Assembly: GCF_000381265.1 (NCBI RefSeq)
Contig: NZ_KB906258.1
Coordinates: 62,001-126,000 of the forward strand
DNA: 64,000 bases
From: Curvibacter lanceolatus ATCC 14669
Lineage (GTDB): Bacteria; Pseudomonadota; Gammaproteobacteria; Burkholderiales; Burkholderiaceae_C
Direction: 5' to 3'
The translations under genes and the position numbers were made by a program. A model generated the notes under the pieces. The model saw only the letters and a list, made by a program, of their open reading frames with translations, ran no database searches and had not been told where the DNA came from. Below, piece by piece: positions 48,954 to 57,645 of this stretch (positions within the stretch are counted from its first letter, which is position 1; each line of letters starts with the position of its first letter).

Positions 48954-49415
48954 ATGAACACCTCCGTCCCGACACCCCATCCGGCTGGGGCCCCCTTGTC
49001 CCTCGTGATCGAGCGCCTGGGTTATGCCGGTCTGGCGCCCTTTGTGTTGCTGGCCCTGCTGATGTGGCTGGTCACACCCGACCTGATGCCTTTTGTGGCG
49101 CTGGCCCTGATGGCCTATGCGGCCACCGTGGCCTCTTTCTTGGGCGGCATCCATTGGGGCATTGCCTTTCAACAGGGTGAGGCCGCCCCCCGCATCCATC
49201 TGGTCTGGGGCGTGATCCCGCCCATCGTGGCCTGGATTGCCGTGGTGATGCCCATCTATGCCGGCCTGCCGCTGCTGGGCCTGCTGCTGGTGGTGTGCTA
49301 CTTGGTGGACCGCAAGACCTGGACCTCGCCGCAACTCAGGCCCTGGCTCACGCTGCGCTTCAGGCTCACCGTGGTGGCCACCCTGAGCTGCCTGCTGGGC
49401 GCAGCCAACACCTGA
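48954..49415 (+). CDS. DUF3429 family membrane protein
   Basis: 153 aa, four membrane segments. LGYAGLAPFVLLALLMWLV, AATVASFLGGIHWGIAFQQG (the conserved GGIHWG motif), PPIVAWIAVVMPIYAGLPL and a charged C-terminal loop before TTTTM-free VATLSCLLGAANT. DUF3429 proteins are found across Proteobacteria and have no assigned role. Start at 48954; the 58-base gap to the next gene holds nothing notable. Confidence 0.85.
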   Translation: MNTSVPTPHPAGAPLSLVIERLGYAGLAPFVLLALLMWLVTPDLMPFVALALMAYAATVASFLGGIHWGIAFQQGEAAPRIHLVWGVIPPIVAWIAVVMPIYAGLPLLGLLLVVCYLVDRKTWTSPQLRPWLTLRFRLTVVATLSCLLGAANT

Positions 49416-49473
49416 ACCCCACCGCCGCGCACCCAGCGGCGAACCGCACCGCCCACTGCCCCCACCGGCCCGT

Positions 49474-51384
49474 ATGAAACAACACCTCAGCGCTCCGCAC
49501 TACCGCATCGACGCCCGGCAACGCCACGCCCATCTCTACGAGGTGACACTGACCATCCCCGCCCCAGCCGCCCAGCAAGAGGTCTCGCTGCCGGTGTGGA
49601 TCCCGGGCAGCTACCTGGTGCGCGAGTTCTCCAAGAACCTGCAGCAACTGCAGGCCCGGCAAAAAGGCCGGCGCGTGGCCATTCAGCAATTGGACAAATG
49701 CCGTTGGCAGGTGGCCAGCCAGGCTGGCAGTGCGCTGGAGCTGCGCTACGAGGTCTATGCCTTCGACAATTCGGTGCGCACGGCCTGGCTGGACAGCCAG
49801 CGCGGCTTTTTCAATGGCACGAGCCTGTGCCTGCGGGTACACGGCCAGGAAGGCCTGCCGCATCAGATCACGGTCGAATCGCCCGATGACAGCTGGCGCG
49901 CCGCCACGGCCCTGACCGCCTTGAAGGCCGACCGGCGCGGCTTTGGCCTGTACCAGGCGGCCGACTACGACGAGTTGGTGGACAGCCCTTTCGAGCTGGG
50001 CGACTTCTGGCAGGCCAGCTTCAGCGCCTGTGGCGTTGAACACCAGATCGTGGTGGCCGGGGCCCCGGCGTCCTTTGATTCGGCCCGGCTGCTGCGCGAC
50101 ACCCAGCAGATCTGCGAGACCGCCATTCGCTTCTGGCACCCAGAAGTCGACCCCGCCAAGCCGGCGGCCAGCGGCGTGCCCCACCAGCGCTATGTCTTCA
50201 TGCTCAATGTGGTGGACGACAACTACGGTGGGCTGGAGCACCGCGCCAGCACCGCGCTGATCTGCGGCCGCCGCGATCTGCCGCGCCTGGGCGAAACCCG
50301 CACGCCCGAGGGCTACACCACCCTGCTGGGCCTGATCTGCCACGAGTACTTCCACACCTGGAACGTGAAGCGCCTGCGCCCCGCAGAACTGGCCCGCTAC
50401 GACTACACCCAAGAGAACTACACCCAGCTGCTGTGGTTCTTCGAGGGCTTCACCAGCTACTACGACGACCTGCTGCTGCGCCGCGCCGGCCTGATCGACG
50501 ATGCTGCCTACCTGCGCCTGCTCAACAAGGCCCTGAACCAGGTGCTGCAGGCCCCGGGGCGCCTGGTGCAGAGCGTGGCCGAGGCCAGCTTTGACGCCTG
50601 GGTGAAGTACTACCGGCAAGACGAAAACACGGCCAACGCCACCATCAGCTACTACACCAAGGGCTCGCTGGTGGCCCTGTGCCTGGACCTGACGCTGCGC
50701 GCCCAGGGCAAGAGCCTGGACCAGGCCCTGCGTGCCGTGTGGCAGCGCTGCAGCGGCGGCCCCATGAGCGAGGCCGACTTTGCCCAGGTGCTGAACGAGG
50801 TCTCGGGCCGCGATTTCGGGCCCGAGCTGAAGGCCTGGGTGCACGGCGTGGCCGACCTGCCGGTGCAAGCCCTGCTGGAGAAGACCGGTGTGCGCTGGCA
50901 CGATGACCCGGCCCAGCCCGCGCAAGCGTTGGGCCTGCGGGTGACGGAAAACGGCAGCATTCAGATCAAGGCGGTGTTGCGCGGCGGCCTGGCCGAGAAG
51001 GCCGGCATGGCCGCCGGTGACGAGTGGCTTGGTCTGGAAGTGGCCGCAAAGAGCGGCACACAAGGCTGGCGCCTGAGCAAGCTGGACGATCTGGCCCTCT
51101 ACGCCGGCCCAACCAAACGGGCCACGGCCCTGGTGGCGCGCGACCGGCGCCTGCTGCGCCTGCCGCTGAAGCTGCCGGCACAGGCCACCACCGTGCGCCT
51201 GGCCATCGAGCAGGCTGCGCTGGTCAAGGCCTGGCTGGGGGGTGACCCGACGCCAGGCCCGGCATCCCTTGGCGCGCCAGTCAGCGTGCCAGCCGCCGCC
51301 CCCGAAACCAAGGCCCAAGGGCCTCAATCGCCCCGGAAAACCGGCGCGCGCTTGGCCAAGAAGGCTTCCACGCCCTCAAAGTAA
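49474..51384 (+). CDS. M61-family glycyl aminopeptidase with PDZ domain
   Basis: 636 aa. Zinc peptidase of the M61 family: catalytic HEYFHTWNVKRLRP with the downstream Glu ligand in WFFEGFTSYYDDL. An N-terminal beta domain of about 170 residues (LPVWIPGSYLVREFSKNLQQ) precedes it. A PDZ-like module (IQIKAVLRGGLAEKAGMAAG) follows near 490-560. No signal peptide, so it is cytoplasmic; family members cleave N-terminal glycine or alanine. The 3' end overlaps the convergent isomerase gene by 61 bases. Confidence 0.92.
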   Translation: MKQHLSAPHYRIDARQRHAHLYEVTLTIPAPAAQQEVSLPVWIPGSYLVREFSKNLQQLQARQKGRRVAIQQLDKCRWQVASQAGSALELRYEVYAFDNSVRTAWLDSQRGFFNGTSLCLRVHGQEGLPHQITVESPDDSWRAATALTALKADRRGFGLYQAADYDELVDSPFELGDFWQASFSACGVEHQIVVAGAPASFDSARLLRDTQQICETAIRFWHPEVDPAKPAASGVPHQRYVFMLNVVDDNYGGLEHRASTALICGRRDLPRLGETRTPEGYTTLLGLICHEYFHTWNVKRLRPAELARYDYTQENYTQLLWFFEGFTSYYDDLLLRRAGLIDDAAYLRLLNKALNQVLQAPGRLVQSVAEASFDAWVKYYRQDENTANATISYYTKGSLVALCLDLTLRAQGKSLDQALRAVWQRCSGGPMSEADFAQVLNEVSGRDFGPELKAWVHGVADLPVQALLEKTGVRWHDDPAQPAQALGLRVTENGSIQIKAVLRGGLAEKAGMAAGDEWLGLEVAAKSGTQGWRLSKLDDLALYAGPTKRATALVARDRRLLRLPLKLPAQATTVRLAIEQAALVKAWLGGDPTPGPASLGAPVSVPAAAPETKAQGPQSPRKTGARLAKKASTPSK

Positions 51385-52139
51385 TCGTGGGTGCGGCCCA
51401 TGGCGGATTGGGCATCGCGCTCGGCCAGCAACTGGGCGTCCAGCTCGCGCGTGGTGGAGTCACGCAGCAGGCGGCGGGTGGCCACCAAAGCGGCCGTGGG
51501 CATGGCCGCCAGACGGCGGGCCATGGTCAGCGTGGTGCCCAGACAATCGTCGGCCACATCCCAGATCAAGCCCCAGTCCCGCGCCTGCTGGGCGCCAAGT
51601 TTGTCACCCGTCAACGCCAGGCCCAGCGCCCGCGTCAGGCCCACGCGGCGCGGCAGCAGCCAGGTGCTGCCCGCGTCCGGCACCAACCCGATCTTGCTGA
51701 AGGCCTGGATGAAGCTGGCCTGGGGCGAGGCAATCGCCAGATCGCAACTCATCACCAGCGACATGCCGGCCCCGGCCGCCACCCCGTTCACGGCCGCCAG
51801 CACCGGCATGCGCAGGGCTTGCAGACGGCGGGCGGTGGGGTTGAAGGCCTGATCGATCACCGGCCCCGGGTCGGCACGGCGCACCCGATCAGCCCCGGGT
51901 GCAAAGTCGAAGGCCGACAGATCGGCCCCCGCACAAAAACCTCGGCCCGCCCCGGTCAGCACCACGGCACGCACCTTCTCGTCGGCCTCCGCTGCATCCA
52001 GGGCCGCCCACAGGGCGCGGTGCATGGCCAGGTCAAAACTGTTGAGCGTCTGCGGCCGGTTGAAGGTGATCAAGGCCACCGCACCGGCGCTGGCGTCGTC
52101 GGTGGCATACAGAACAGCGGGCTGGGCGTCATCGGTCAT
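51324..52139 (-). CDS. Enoyl-CoA hydratase/isomerase family protein, PaaG-like
   Basis: 271 aa. Crotonase fold: GRGFCAGADLSAFDF oxyanion hole, NGVAAGAGMSLVMSCDLAIA, and IGLVPDAGSTWLLPRRVGLT where an Asp replaces the second catalytic Glu. That Asp is the PaaG-type isomerase feature, which rearranges ring-epoxide phenylacetyl-CoA. No other phenylacetate catabolic gene is adjacent, so the physiological substrate is open. The end overlaps the M61 peptidase gene. Divergent from the hydratase gene that follows. Confidence 0.9.
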   Translation of the reverse strand: MTDDAQPAVLYATDDASAGAVALITFNRPQTLNSFDLAMHRALWAALDAAEADEKVRAVVLTGAGRGFCAGADLSAFDFAPGADRVRRADPGPVIDQAFNPTARRLQALRMPVLAAVNGVAAGAGMSLVMSCDLAIASPQASFIQAFSKIGLVPDAGSTWLLPRRVGLTRALGLALTGDKLGAQQARDWGLIWDVADDCLGTTLTMARRLAAMPTAALVATRRLLRDSTTRELDAQLLAERDAQSAMGRTHDYFEGVEAFLAKRAPVFRGD

Positions 52140-52289
52140 GCCGTGTCTCCTGGTGGGTATTTGAAATCATGGAATCGGAACAGGCATTCTGCCCAAGCCT
52201 CTCAGCACGCATTGCAACCCGTTTGACAGCCTGGCGACAAATGGCTTGGGTATAGTCCCGGCAACCCCTACTGACGGAGATATAGGTTT

Positions 52290-53069
52290 ATGGCTTACGA
52301 AACCATCGAAGTGCGCGTCGAGGCTGACCAGGTCGGCATCATCACCCTGAACCGCCCCAAACAGCTCAACGCCCTGAACGACCAGTTGATGACCGAACTG
52401 GGCAGCGCCCTGCGCGAGTTCGATGCCGACGCCAAGATCGGCTGCATCATCGTCACAGGCAGCGAGCGCGCCTTCGCCGCCGGGGCCGACATTGCCGCCA
52501 TGGCCAAGTTCAGCTTCCAGGATGTGTACAAGGGCGACTTCATCTCGCGCAACTGGGAAACCATCCGCAGCATCCGCAAACCCGTGATTGCCGCCGTGGC
52601 CGGTTTTGCCCTGGGCGGCGGCTGTGAGCTGGCGATGATGTGCGACTTCATCATCGCCGCCGACAACGCCAAGTTCGGCCAACCTGAGATCAAGATCGGC
52701 GTCATCCCCGGCGCGGGCGGCACCCAGCGGCTGCCACGGGCCGTCGGCAAGTCCAAGGCCATGGACATGGCCCTCACGGCACGGATGATGGACGTGACCG
52801 AAGCAGAACGCTCGGGCCTGGTGAGCCGGGTCGTTCCGGTGGACAAATTGATGGAAGAAGCCCTCGGCGCTGCGCTGGTGATCTGCTCTTACTCGCAGAT
52901 CGCGGTCATGGCCGCCAAGGAGTCGGTCAACCGCGCCTTCGAGGGCACGCTGTCTGACGGCGTGATGTTCGAGCGCCGGCTGTTCCACTCGCTGTTCGCG
53001 ACCCAGGACCAGAAGGAAGGCATGGACGCATTTTTGAACAAGCGCACCCCAAATTTCACGCACCAGTGA
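52290..53069 (+). CDS. Enoyl-CoA hydratase
   Basis: 259 aa. Crotonase fold with [20 protein letters not shown] (oxyanion hole), [20 protein letters not shown] (first catalytic Glu) and [20 protein letters not shown] (second catalytic Glu). Hydrates trans-2-enoyl-CoA in beta-oxidation. The pairing with the divergent PaaG-like gene suggests linked fatty-acid or aromatic-acid degradation. A GGAGATATAGG stretch precedes the ATG. Confidence 0.94.
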   Translation: MAYETIEVRVEADQVGIITLNRPKQLNALNDQLMTELGSALREFDADAKIGCIIVTGSERAFAAGADIAAMAKFSFQDVYKGDFISRNWETIRSIRKPVIAAVAGFALGGGCELAMMCDFIIAADNAKFGQPEIKIGVIPGAGGTQRLPRAVGKSKAMDMALTARMMDVTEAERSGLVSRVVPVDKLMEEALGAALVICSYSQIAVMAAKESVNRAFEGTLSDGVMFERRLFHSLFATQDQKEGMDAFLNKRTPNFTHQ

Positions 53070-53090
53070 TTGCGCCCCAAATTTTGTGTC

Positions 53091-53096
53091 TATAAT
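53091..53096 (+). promoter_or_regulatory. -10 element of the tRNA-Met promoter
   Basis: Perfect TATAAT, 62 bases before the tRNA. The best -35 (TTGCGC at 53070-53075) sits at a short 15-base spacing. The leader carries two small hairpins, one of them CAAAAGCC/GGCTTTTG at 53125-53150. Confidence 0.55.
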
Positions 53097-53157
53097 TGAG
53101 GGCTCAGACGAAATGAGTCTGAAACAAAAGCCTCAATCGCAAGGCTTTTGAAAAGTT

Positions 53158-53234
53158 GGCGCTTTAGCTCAGTCGGTTAGAGCGATGGAATCATAATCCA
53201 CAGGTCCGCGGTTCGAATCCGTGAAGCGCCACCA
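53158..53234 (+). tRNA. tRNA-Met (CAU)
   Basis: 77 bases including encoded CCA. The acceptor stem GGCGCTT pairs perfectly with AAGCGCC; D stem GCTC/GAGC; the anticodon loop reads ATCATAA, giving anticodon CAU. T arm CGCGG-TTCGAAT-CCGTG with one G-U pair. The first anticodon-stem pair is an A-C mismatch. Not the initiator form, since it lacks the three G-C anticodon-stem pairs. A tRNA-Ile2 with modified C34 has the same anticodon and is the alternative. Confidence 0.93.
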
Positions 53235-53269
53235 AAATTTCTTCAAGTGCGACAAGCACTTGGACGCAA

Positions 53270-53293
53270 AAGCCACCTTCGGGTGGCTTTTTT
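53270..53293 (+). terminator. Rho-independent terminator of the tRNA gene
   Basis: GCCACC and GGTGGC form a 6 bp stem, extended by AA/TT, around a TTCG tetraloop, followed by six T and a further TGTTT. An extra hairpin CAAGTGC/GCACTTG lies just upstream at 53244-53262. Confidence 0.87.
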
Positions 53294-53409
53294 GTTTGTA
53301 AAGCATCCAAACGCTCGGATGCACTTCGGATGCACGTCACGCGCCACACATCTGACTGCACAACGGCGCGACCGCTGACCACATTCCGGTTCAACCCTGG
53401 AGGGGCATC

Positions 53410-53649
53410 ATGAACCCACTTAGCCAGCTTGGCATCGAGCTACCAAGCCTCAGCTACCTGATCGGATCTGTGATCTTTGGCTTGGTAGGCCTGGTCGCAT
53501 GGCGCCACGGCCGACGCACCGAGCGCCCAGTCGTCAGATGGAGCGGGCTCGTTCTGATGCTCTACCCCTACGCGGTTTCGGAGACTTGGATGCTCTGGGC
53601 ACTGGGTGCGATTCTGTGCGCGTGGCTTTGGATACAGTGGAATGACTGA
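53410..53649 (+). CDS. Small conserved membrane protein, unknown function
   Basis: 79 aa. Two membrane segments: LPSLSYLIGSVIFGLVGLVA at about residues 11-30 and LVLMLYPYAVSETWMLWALG with the following AILCAWLW. A basic loop (RHGRRTERP) lies between them, so both ends probably face the periplasm. A strong GGAGGGG ribosome site lies seven bases before the ATG. Similar small proteins of this size occur in other Comamonadaceae without known role. It is the first gene after the tRNA. Confidence 0.75.
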   Translation: MNPLSQLGIELPSLSYLIGSVIFGLVGLVAWRHGRRTERPVVRWSGLVLMLYPYAVSETWMLWALGAILCAWLWIQWND

Positions 53650-53996
53650 GGGTCGGTGGCCAAGCCGCCCGAATACAGGTGGTGCAAACGGACGTCACAA
53701 ACGTGGCGCCACAATGGCCGCCGAGTCCACCGCACTTTCAGACTCCGGACTTTCTGCATCTGGATTGGCCAGGGCATGCAATTCGTAACCGATCCACAGC
53801 AAGGCAAGCACCTGGGCAATCCGCAGGAGACGATCAAACACTTTGTTCCCCAGTTTAAAACTGGCCCCCATTGGAACAGAACACAGGCATCGCTCGATTC
53901 CCGGCCGCCAGCCTGAGTAGCGATTCCTGGCTTTATGAAAAACGGGGCCGAAATCCGGCAGATATATCACTCAGATCAAGGCATCTATAGGCATGG
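53650..53996. other. 347-base stretch without a confident gene
   Basis: Between the small membrane protein gene and the 53997 gene. It looks less GC-rich than most of the window, with AT-rich patches near 53855-53885 and 53950-53975. I see no terminator or repeat. One weak reading frame on the minus strand is listed separately. Confidence 0.5.
53695..53970 (-). CDS. Possible small membrane-anchored protein (weak call)
   Basis: Up to 91 aa from a GTG start. The C-terminal 58 residues look protein-like: a basic stretch KLGNKVFDRLLRIA, one hydrophobic segment QVLALLWIGYELHALA and an acidic tail. The N-terminal part does not resemble a protein and no ribosome site precedes either the GTG or the internal ATG at 53871. 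The reading is therefore doubtful; the short form from 53871 is the more plausible one. Confidence 0.3.
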   Translation of the reverse strand: MIYLPDFGPVFHKARNRYSGWRPGIERCLCSVPMGASFKLGNKVFDRLLRIAQVLALLWIGYELHALANPDAESPESESAVDSAAIVAPRL

Positions 53997-54422
53997 GTGA
54001 TTGACAATCCAGGCGCCATCAAGCCTGCCAGCATCATGGAAGTCTTTGTCAACACCGTACTCAAGCGAGCCAAGGGGCCGTCATTCGACCTGCACACGGC
54101 CATCCACCTCATTGAAGAACATGACAGCCTGCTGGCCCTGGAGTTCCTGGATTCAGCATTTCAACAAATGGGGCCTGCCGAAGTGCCACGGCCGCTGCTC
54201 CATGCCCTGGATGCCAGGCGATCAACGCTGTTGCTGGAGTTCTACAGACGCTCGGTGGAGTACCTGAGCTCATTGGAACCCCTCGAGAAGTTACTCAGGA
54301 ACGGCTTTCCAGGGCTGACCGTGGCCGACCGCTACCAACTGAAGGAAGCCATACGAAGGCAAACGGCCAGGATCAAGGCCGGCTTGCCATTGACCCGAAC
54401 GGTGGATCAGGCCCGCACCTGA
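53997..54422 (+). CDS. Hypothetical helical protein
   Basis: 141 aa from a GTG start, or 128 aa from the ATG at 54036 (MEVFVNTVLKRAKGPSFDLH). I do not recognise the family. The sequence is mostly amphipathic helix with many leucines and arginines (ALEFLDSAFQQMGPAEVPRP, LEFYRRSVEYLSSLEPLEKL) and has no signal peptide or membrane segment. Codon use is less GC-biased than in flanking housekeeping genes. It faces the otsB gene, with stops 28 bases apart. Confidence 0.5.
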   Translation: MIDNPGAIKPASIMEVFVNTVLKRAKGPSFDLHTAIHLIEEHDSLLALEFLDSAFQQMGPAEVPRPLLHALDARRSTLLLEFYRRSVEYLSSLEPLEKLLRNGFPGLTVADRYQLKEAIRRQTARIKAGLPLTRTVDQART

Positions 54423-54449
54423 TCCCAGTCCCGTCATCCACATGCGAAC

Positions 54450-55202
54450 CTAGGGGCGGGCCATCAGGTGTTGCAAGATCACATCAAGCAACTGCTCCAT
54501 GGCGGCAGGGTCTTCCAGGCAATACATGGCGCGGCTGATGGCCTCGGGTGAGCCGATGCGCACCGTCAACCAATCGGGCCGGGCGCGTTCAAAGACGGGC
54601 TCATCATTCACATCGTCACCCGCAAACAACAGGCTTTCACAGGCACTGAGCTCCAGAAGACGGAGCACCGCATCGGCCTTGTCAGGTGCAGCACGTTGCA
54701 ACACATTGACCACCGCCTTGCCCCCCAACGTAGACAGATCGCCCGGAAGCGGGTGCAACCAGGCCTGGATGGCCTGCAACGCGTGTCGCAGGTCGGGGGC
54801 CTGGCGGTAGTGCAAGGCGAGCGAGAACCGCTTGTCTTCAAACACAATGCCGGCCGCCTGCAGGTTGGCACCACGGTCACGCCAACGGGCACGCAATCGG
54901 TCCAATCCACTGGACTCGGTCAGGGTGCCCAGGCCCTCTGCACCATGATTGCCAATCAGATAGTGCGGCTGAAAGCCCAGCCTCGACCGGGCGTCTGCCA
55001 CGCTGCGCCCGGTGACCACCGCCACCGGCGACAGCACCACCAACTGACGAAGGCGCTTGGCCATGGCATCGGAAACCCGGGCATCGGCCGGGTGGTCGAC
55101 GATCGGGGCCAAGGTACCGTCCAGGTCGAAAGCAAACAGGACTCGCCGACGCATCAAACGGGAAAGCGCCCGCAGCCCAGGAGTAGCCAACAGATGTTGC
55201 AT
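54450..55202 (-). CDS. otsB: Trehalose-6-phosphate phosphatase
   Basis: 250 aa. HAD-superfamily phosphatase that releases trehalose from trehalose-6-phosphate. The catalytic motif I is FAFDLDGTLAPIV, followed by VVTGRSVADARSRL (motif II), a cap region with IGNHGAEG, and the acidic motif LLFAGDDVNDEPVF near the C-terminus. The start ATG at 55202, with a GAGAGG site just upstream, lies nine bases past the synthase stop. Second gene of an otsA-otsB operon. Confidence 0.94.
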   Translation of the reverse strand: MQHLLATPGLRALSRLMRRRVLFAFDLDGTLAPIVDHPADARVSDAMAKRLRQLVVLSPVAVVTGRSVADARSRLGFQPHYLIGNHGAEGLGTLTESSGLDRLRARWRDRGANLQAAGIVFEDKRFSLALHYRQAPDLRHALQAIQAWLHPLPGDLSTLGGKAVVNVLQRAAPDKADAVLRLLELSACESLLFAGDDVNDEPVFERARPDWLTVRIGSPEAISRAMYCLEDPAAMEQLLDVILQHLMARP

Positions 55203-55210
55203 GACGCCTC

Positions 55211-57460
55211 TCAAGCTCCATTGTGGCGTTGCATGCGGGCTTCAATGCGCTCGCGCAGGCGCCAACGCGCTGCATCCGTGAGCATGCGCCCTGCCCATCG
55301 GTACACATTGTCATCTCGCACCGTGGTGCGCAGATTGCCCATGCGTTCGCGTTGCTCGGCTTCGGGCATGGTCAGGGCACGATGCAGGGTGTCAGCACCC
55401 TCTTCCACATGATAGGGGTTGATGATCAGCGCCTCATTGAGCTCCGCTGCGGCACCGGCAAAGCGACTCAGCACCAGCACGCCCTGTTCGTCATCGCGTG
55501 CGGCCACGAACTCCTTGCACACCAGGTTCATGCCGTCATGCAAGCTGGTGACCAGGCAGATTTCGCTGGCCCGATAGAGTTCGTTGACCGCCTCGAACTC
55601 ATGGTGCTCCGCCAACAAGTGCACCGGCAGGTAGCCCGGCCGACCAAACCGGGTGTTGAGCCTTTCGGTTGTCTGATGGATGCGCTGTTGAAAAGCCTGG
55701 TACTCATCGAGCGTGCTGCGGGAGGGCGCGGCCACCTGGATCAGGCTGAACTGCCCCACCCACTGCGGGTACTTTTCCAACAAGCGCTCCACCGCATGCA
55801 AGCGCTCCAGAATGCCCTTGGTGTAGTCGAAGCGGTCCACCCCAACCGCCAGTTTGTGCCCCGCAGACATCCCGAGGCGCCGGCGCACCGCATCCCGGCA
55901 GTGCGCAATGACAGGCCAACGCTGACGCTCCTGTTCATCGGGCCAGGCGATCGAAATCGGGTAGCTCTCGATCAGCGTAGTCTGCTTGTTCACGGTGATG
56001 GTCGAATGCTCGTGTTCGATGCGGGCTTCCAGATGACGGTCCACGGTCTCCATGAAGTTCTTGCAGTGGTAGCGCGTATGAAAGCCGACGATGGTGCTGC
56101 CCAGCAGGCCTTGCAGCAACTCCTCGCGCCAGGGGCAGATGCCAAAGGACTCCGGGTTGGGCCAAGGAATGTGCCAGAAGGTGAGAATCGTGGCACGCGG
56201 CAGACGCTGACGGATCAGGGCGGGCAACAAGGCCAGGTGGTAGTCCTGCACCAGCACCACAGGATCCGCACTGCGCGCCTCAGCCACCACAGCATCGGCA
56301 AAGCGCTCATTCACGGCACGGTAGGCCACCCAATCGGATTCGCGAAACACAGGACGTACATGGGCGACGTGGCACAGCGGCCAAAGGCCTTCATTGGAGA
56401 AACCGCTGTAATAGCCCTGCTCTTCCTCCGCATTGAGCCAGAGACGCCGCAGCGTGTAGTCGTTGCTGCCTGGCGGCACCATCACCCGGTCATGCGCGTC
56501 GACGACGCTTCGGTCTGCACTGCCCCCACCGTGGGCAATCCAGGTACCTGAGCAGGCACGCATGACCGGCTCGACCGCCGTGACCAGCCCACTGGCCGGT
56601 CGTTTGCACACGACGCCGTCACCGCGCTGCTCATGGATGTAAGGCTCGCGATTGGACACCACCATCAACTCATCGCCACGCAGCTGGGAGCGCAACAAGG
56701 CCCGCAGACGTTCCGGCCCCCAATGGTCATCGCGATCGAGCGAACGCCGATAGCTGTCCTCCAGATCGCGCAGGCGCTCACGGAAATCAGCGGCAAGTGG
56801 CGCCAATTCACCACGGGTGCTGATCAGCGGGCTCAGCAAACCTTCTCCACGCAACAACGCGCGGGCGCCGGACACCCATCCACGCCAGCTCAGCTGAGCC
56901 ACCACCACGGTGATGACAGAGATGACCAGCCCCAAGCCGGCCATGAATGCGATCAGGTACTTTTGCGTATCCTGGCTGCGCCGCTCCACAAAGCTGAGGT
57001 CATGCAACAGCACCAGATTGGCCACCCGCTCACCATCGACCACCACCGGATGCATGCCCACATGCACCGCACCACTGGCAAGAGACAACTGCGCCAGGGT
57101 TTGGGCCGAGAGGCTGCGCGCCTGGGCACACCCCAGATCCGCAGGATAGGTCCCCGACTTGTGGACGATGGTGTCGTCAGAACCGCACAAAGCCATGGCA
57201 AACAGGCGCTCGTCCTGCACGGCACGGTTGAACAAAGCCTGAAGCCGCGCGGTGCGCTGCCGCATTGGCTCAGGCAAGGCCTCTGCAATCGGCTCGGTCA
57301 GCGCACGAGTCACCAGTTCACCGCGCAACGACAGGTCCCGTGAAGACCAGCGCAGCGTGAGCTTGTCCATCAAGGGCAAAGCCAGGTAAGCCGCAGCCAC
57401 CAGGGTCAAAACCAGTGGCAGCAGGAATCGGAATTGCAACCGCAAGGTATTCAGGATCAT
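55211..57460 (-). CDS. otsA: Membrane-anchored trehalose-6-phosphate synthase with sensor-like N-terminus
   Basis: 749 aa, against about 460-480 for ordinary OtsA. Residues 1-250 are an added module: TM1 at about 11-30, an extracytoplasmic domain of about 135 residues with two cysteines (92 and 111), TM2 at about 168-190 ([20 protein letters not shown]), then a HAMP-like linker. From about 262 the GT20 synthase begins ([20 protein letters not shown]). Expected catalytic parts are present: [42 protein letters not shown] and [19 protein letters not shown]. It makes trehalose-6-phosphate from UDP-glucose and glucose-6-phosphate. The start ATG fits TM1. It is followed by otsB. Confidence 0.93.
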   Translation of the reverse strand: MILNTLRLQFRFLLPLVLTLVAAAYLALPLMDKLTLRWSSRDLSLRGELVTRALTEPIAEALPEPMRQRTARLQALFNRAVQDERLFAMALCGSDDTIVHKSGTYPADLGCAQARSLSAQTLAQLSLASGAVHVGMHPVVVDGERVANLVLLHDLSFVERRSQDTQKYLIAFMAGLGLVISVITVVVAQLSWRGWVSGARALLRGEGLLSPLISTRGELAPLAADFRERLRDLEDSYRRSLDRDDHWGPERLRALLRSQLRGDELMVVSNREPYIHEQRGDGVVCKRPASGLVTAVEPVMRACSGTWIAHGGGSADRSVVDAHDRVMVPPGSNDYTLRRLWLNAEEEQGYYSGFSNEGLWPLCHVAHVRPVFRESDWVAYRAVNERFADAVVAEARSADPVVLVQDYHLALLPALIRQRLPRATILTFWHIPWPNPESFGICPWREELLQGLLGSTIVGFHTRYHCKNFMETVDRHLEARIEHEHSTITVNKQTTLIESYPISIAWPDEQERQRWPVIAHCRDAVRRRLGMSAGHKLAVGVDRFDYTKGILERLHAVERLLEKYPQWVGQFSLIQVAAPSRSTLDEYQAFQQRIHQTTERLNTRFGRPGYLPVHLLAEHHEFEAVNELYRASEICLVTSLHDGMNLVCKEFVAARDDEQGVLVLSRFAGAAAELNEALIINPYHVEEGADTLHRALTMPEAEQRERMGNLRTTVRDDNVYRWAGRMLTDAARWRLRERIEARMQRHNGA

Positions 57461-57591
57461 GGTTTCAGCCTTCCCTTCATGCCCTCCCTCCCCTCTTCAC
57501 CCTGACGCCATCCTGGTTCGGGCTTCGTTTGCAGATCGAATTGCCAGATCATGTGCCCGATGGACTTTGATGCGTCAGGCCGTCAAAATAC

Positions 57592-57603
57592 ATTTGTACA
57601 AAT
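57592..57603. promoter_or_regulatory. 12 bp palindrome in the otsA/GH15 divergent region
   Basis: ATTTGTACAAAT is fully symmetric and lies in an AT-rich patch 43 bases before the GH15 start and 132 bases before otsA. It could be an operator or the core of a promoter for one or both genes. Confidence 0.4.
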
Positions 57604-57645
57604 ATACATGACTGCATTTCACAACCCAATGTCAGGAGGTGTGCC

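Noticed and set aside
53158-54500. Integrated element with tRNA attachment site
   Set aside because: No integrase gene and no second copy of the tRNA 3' end downstream to at least 59.6 kb.
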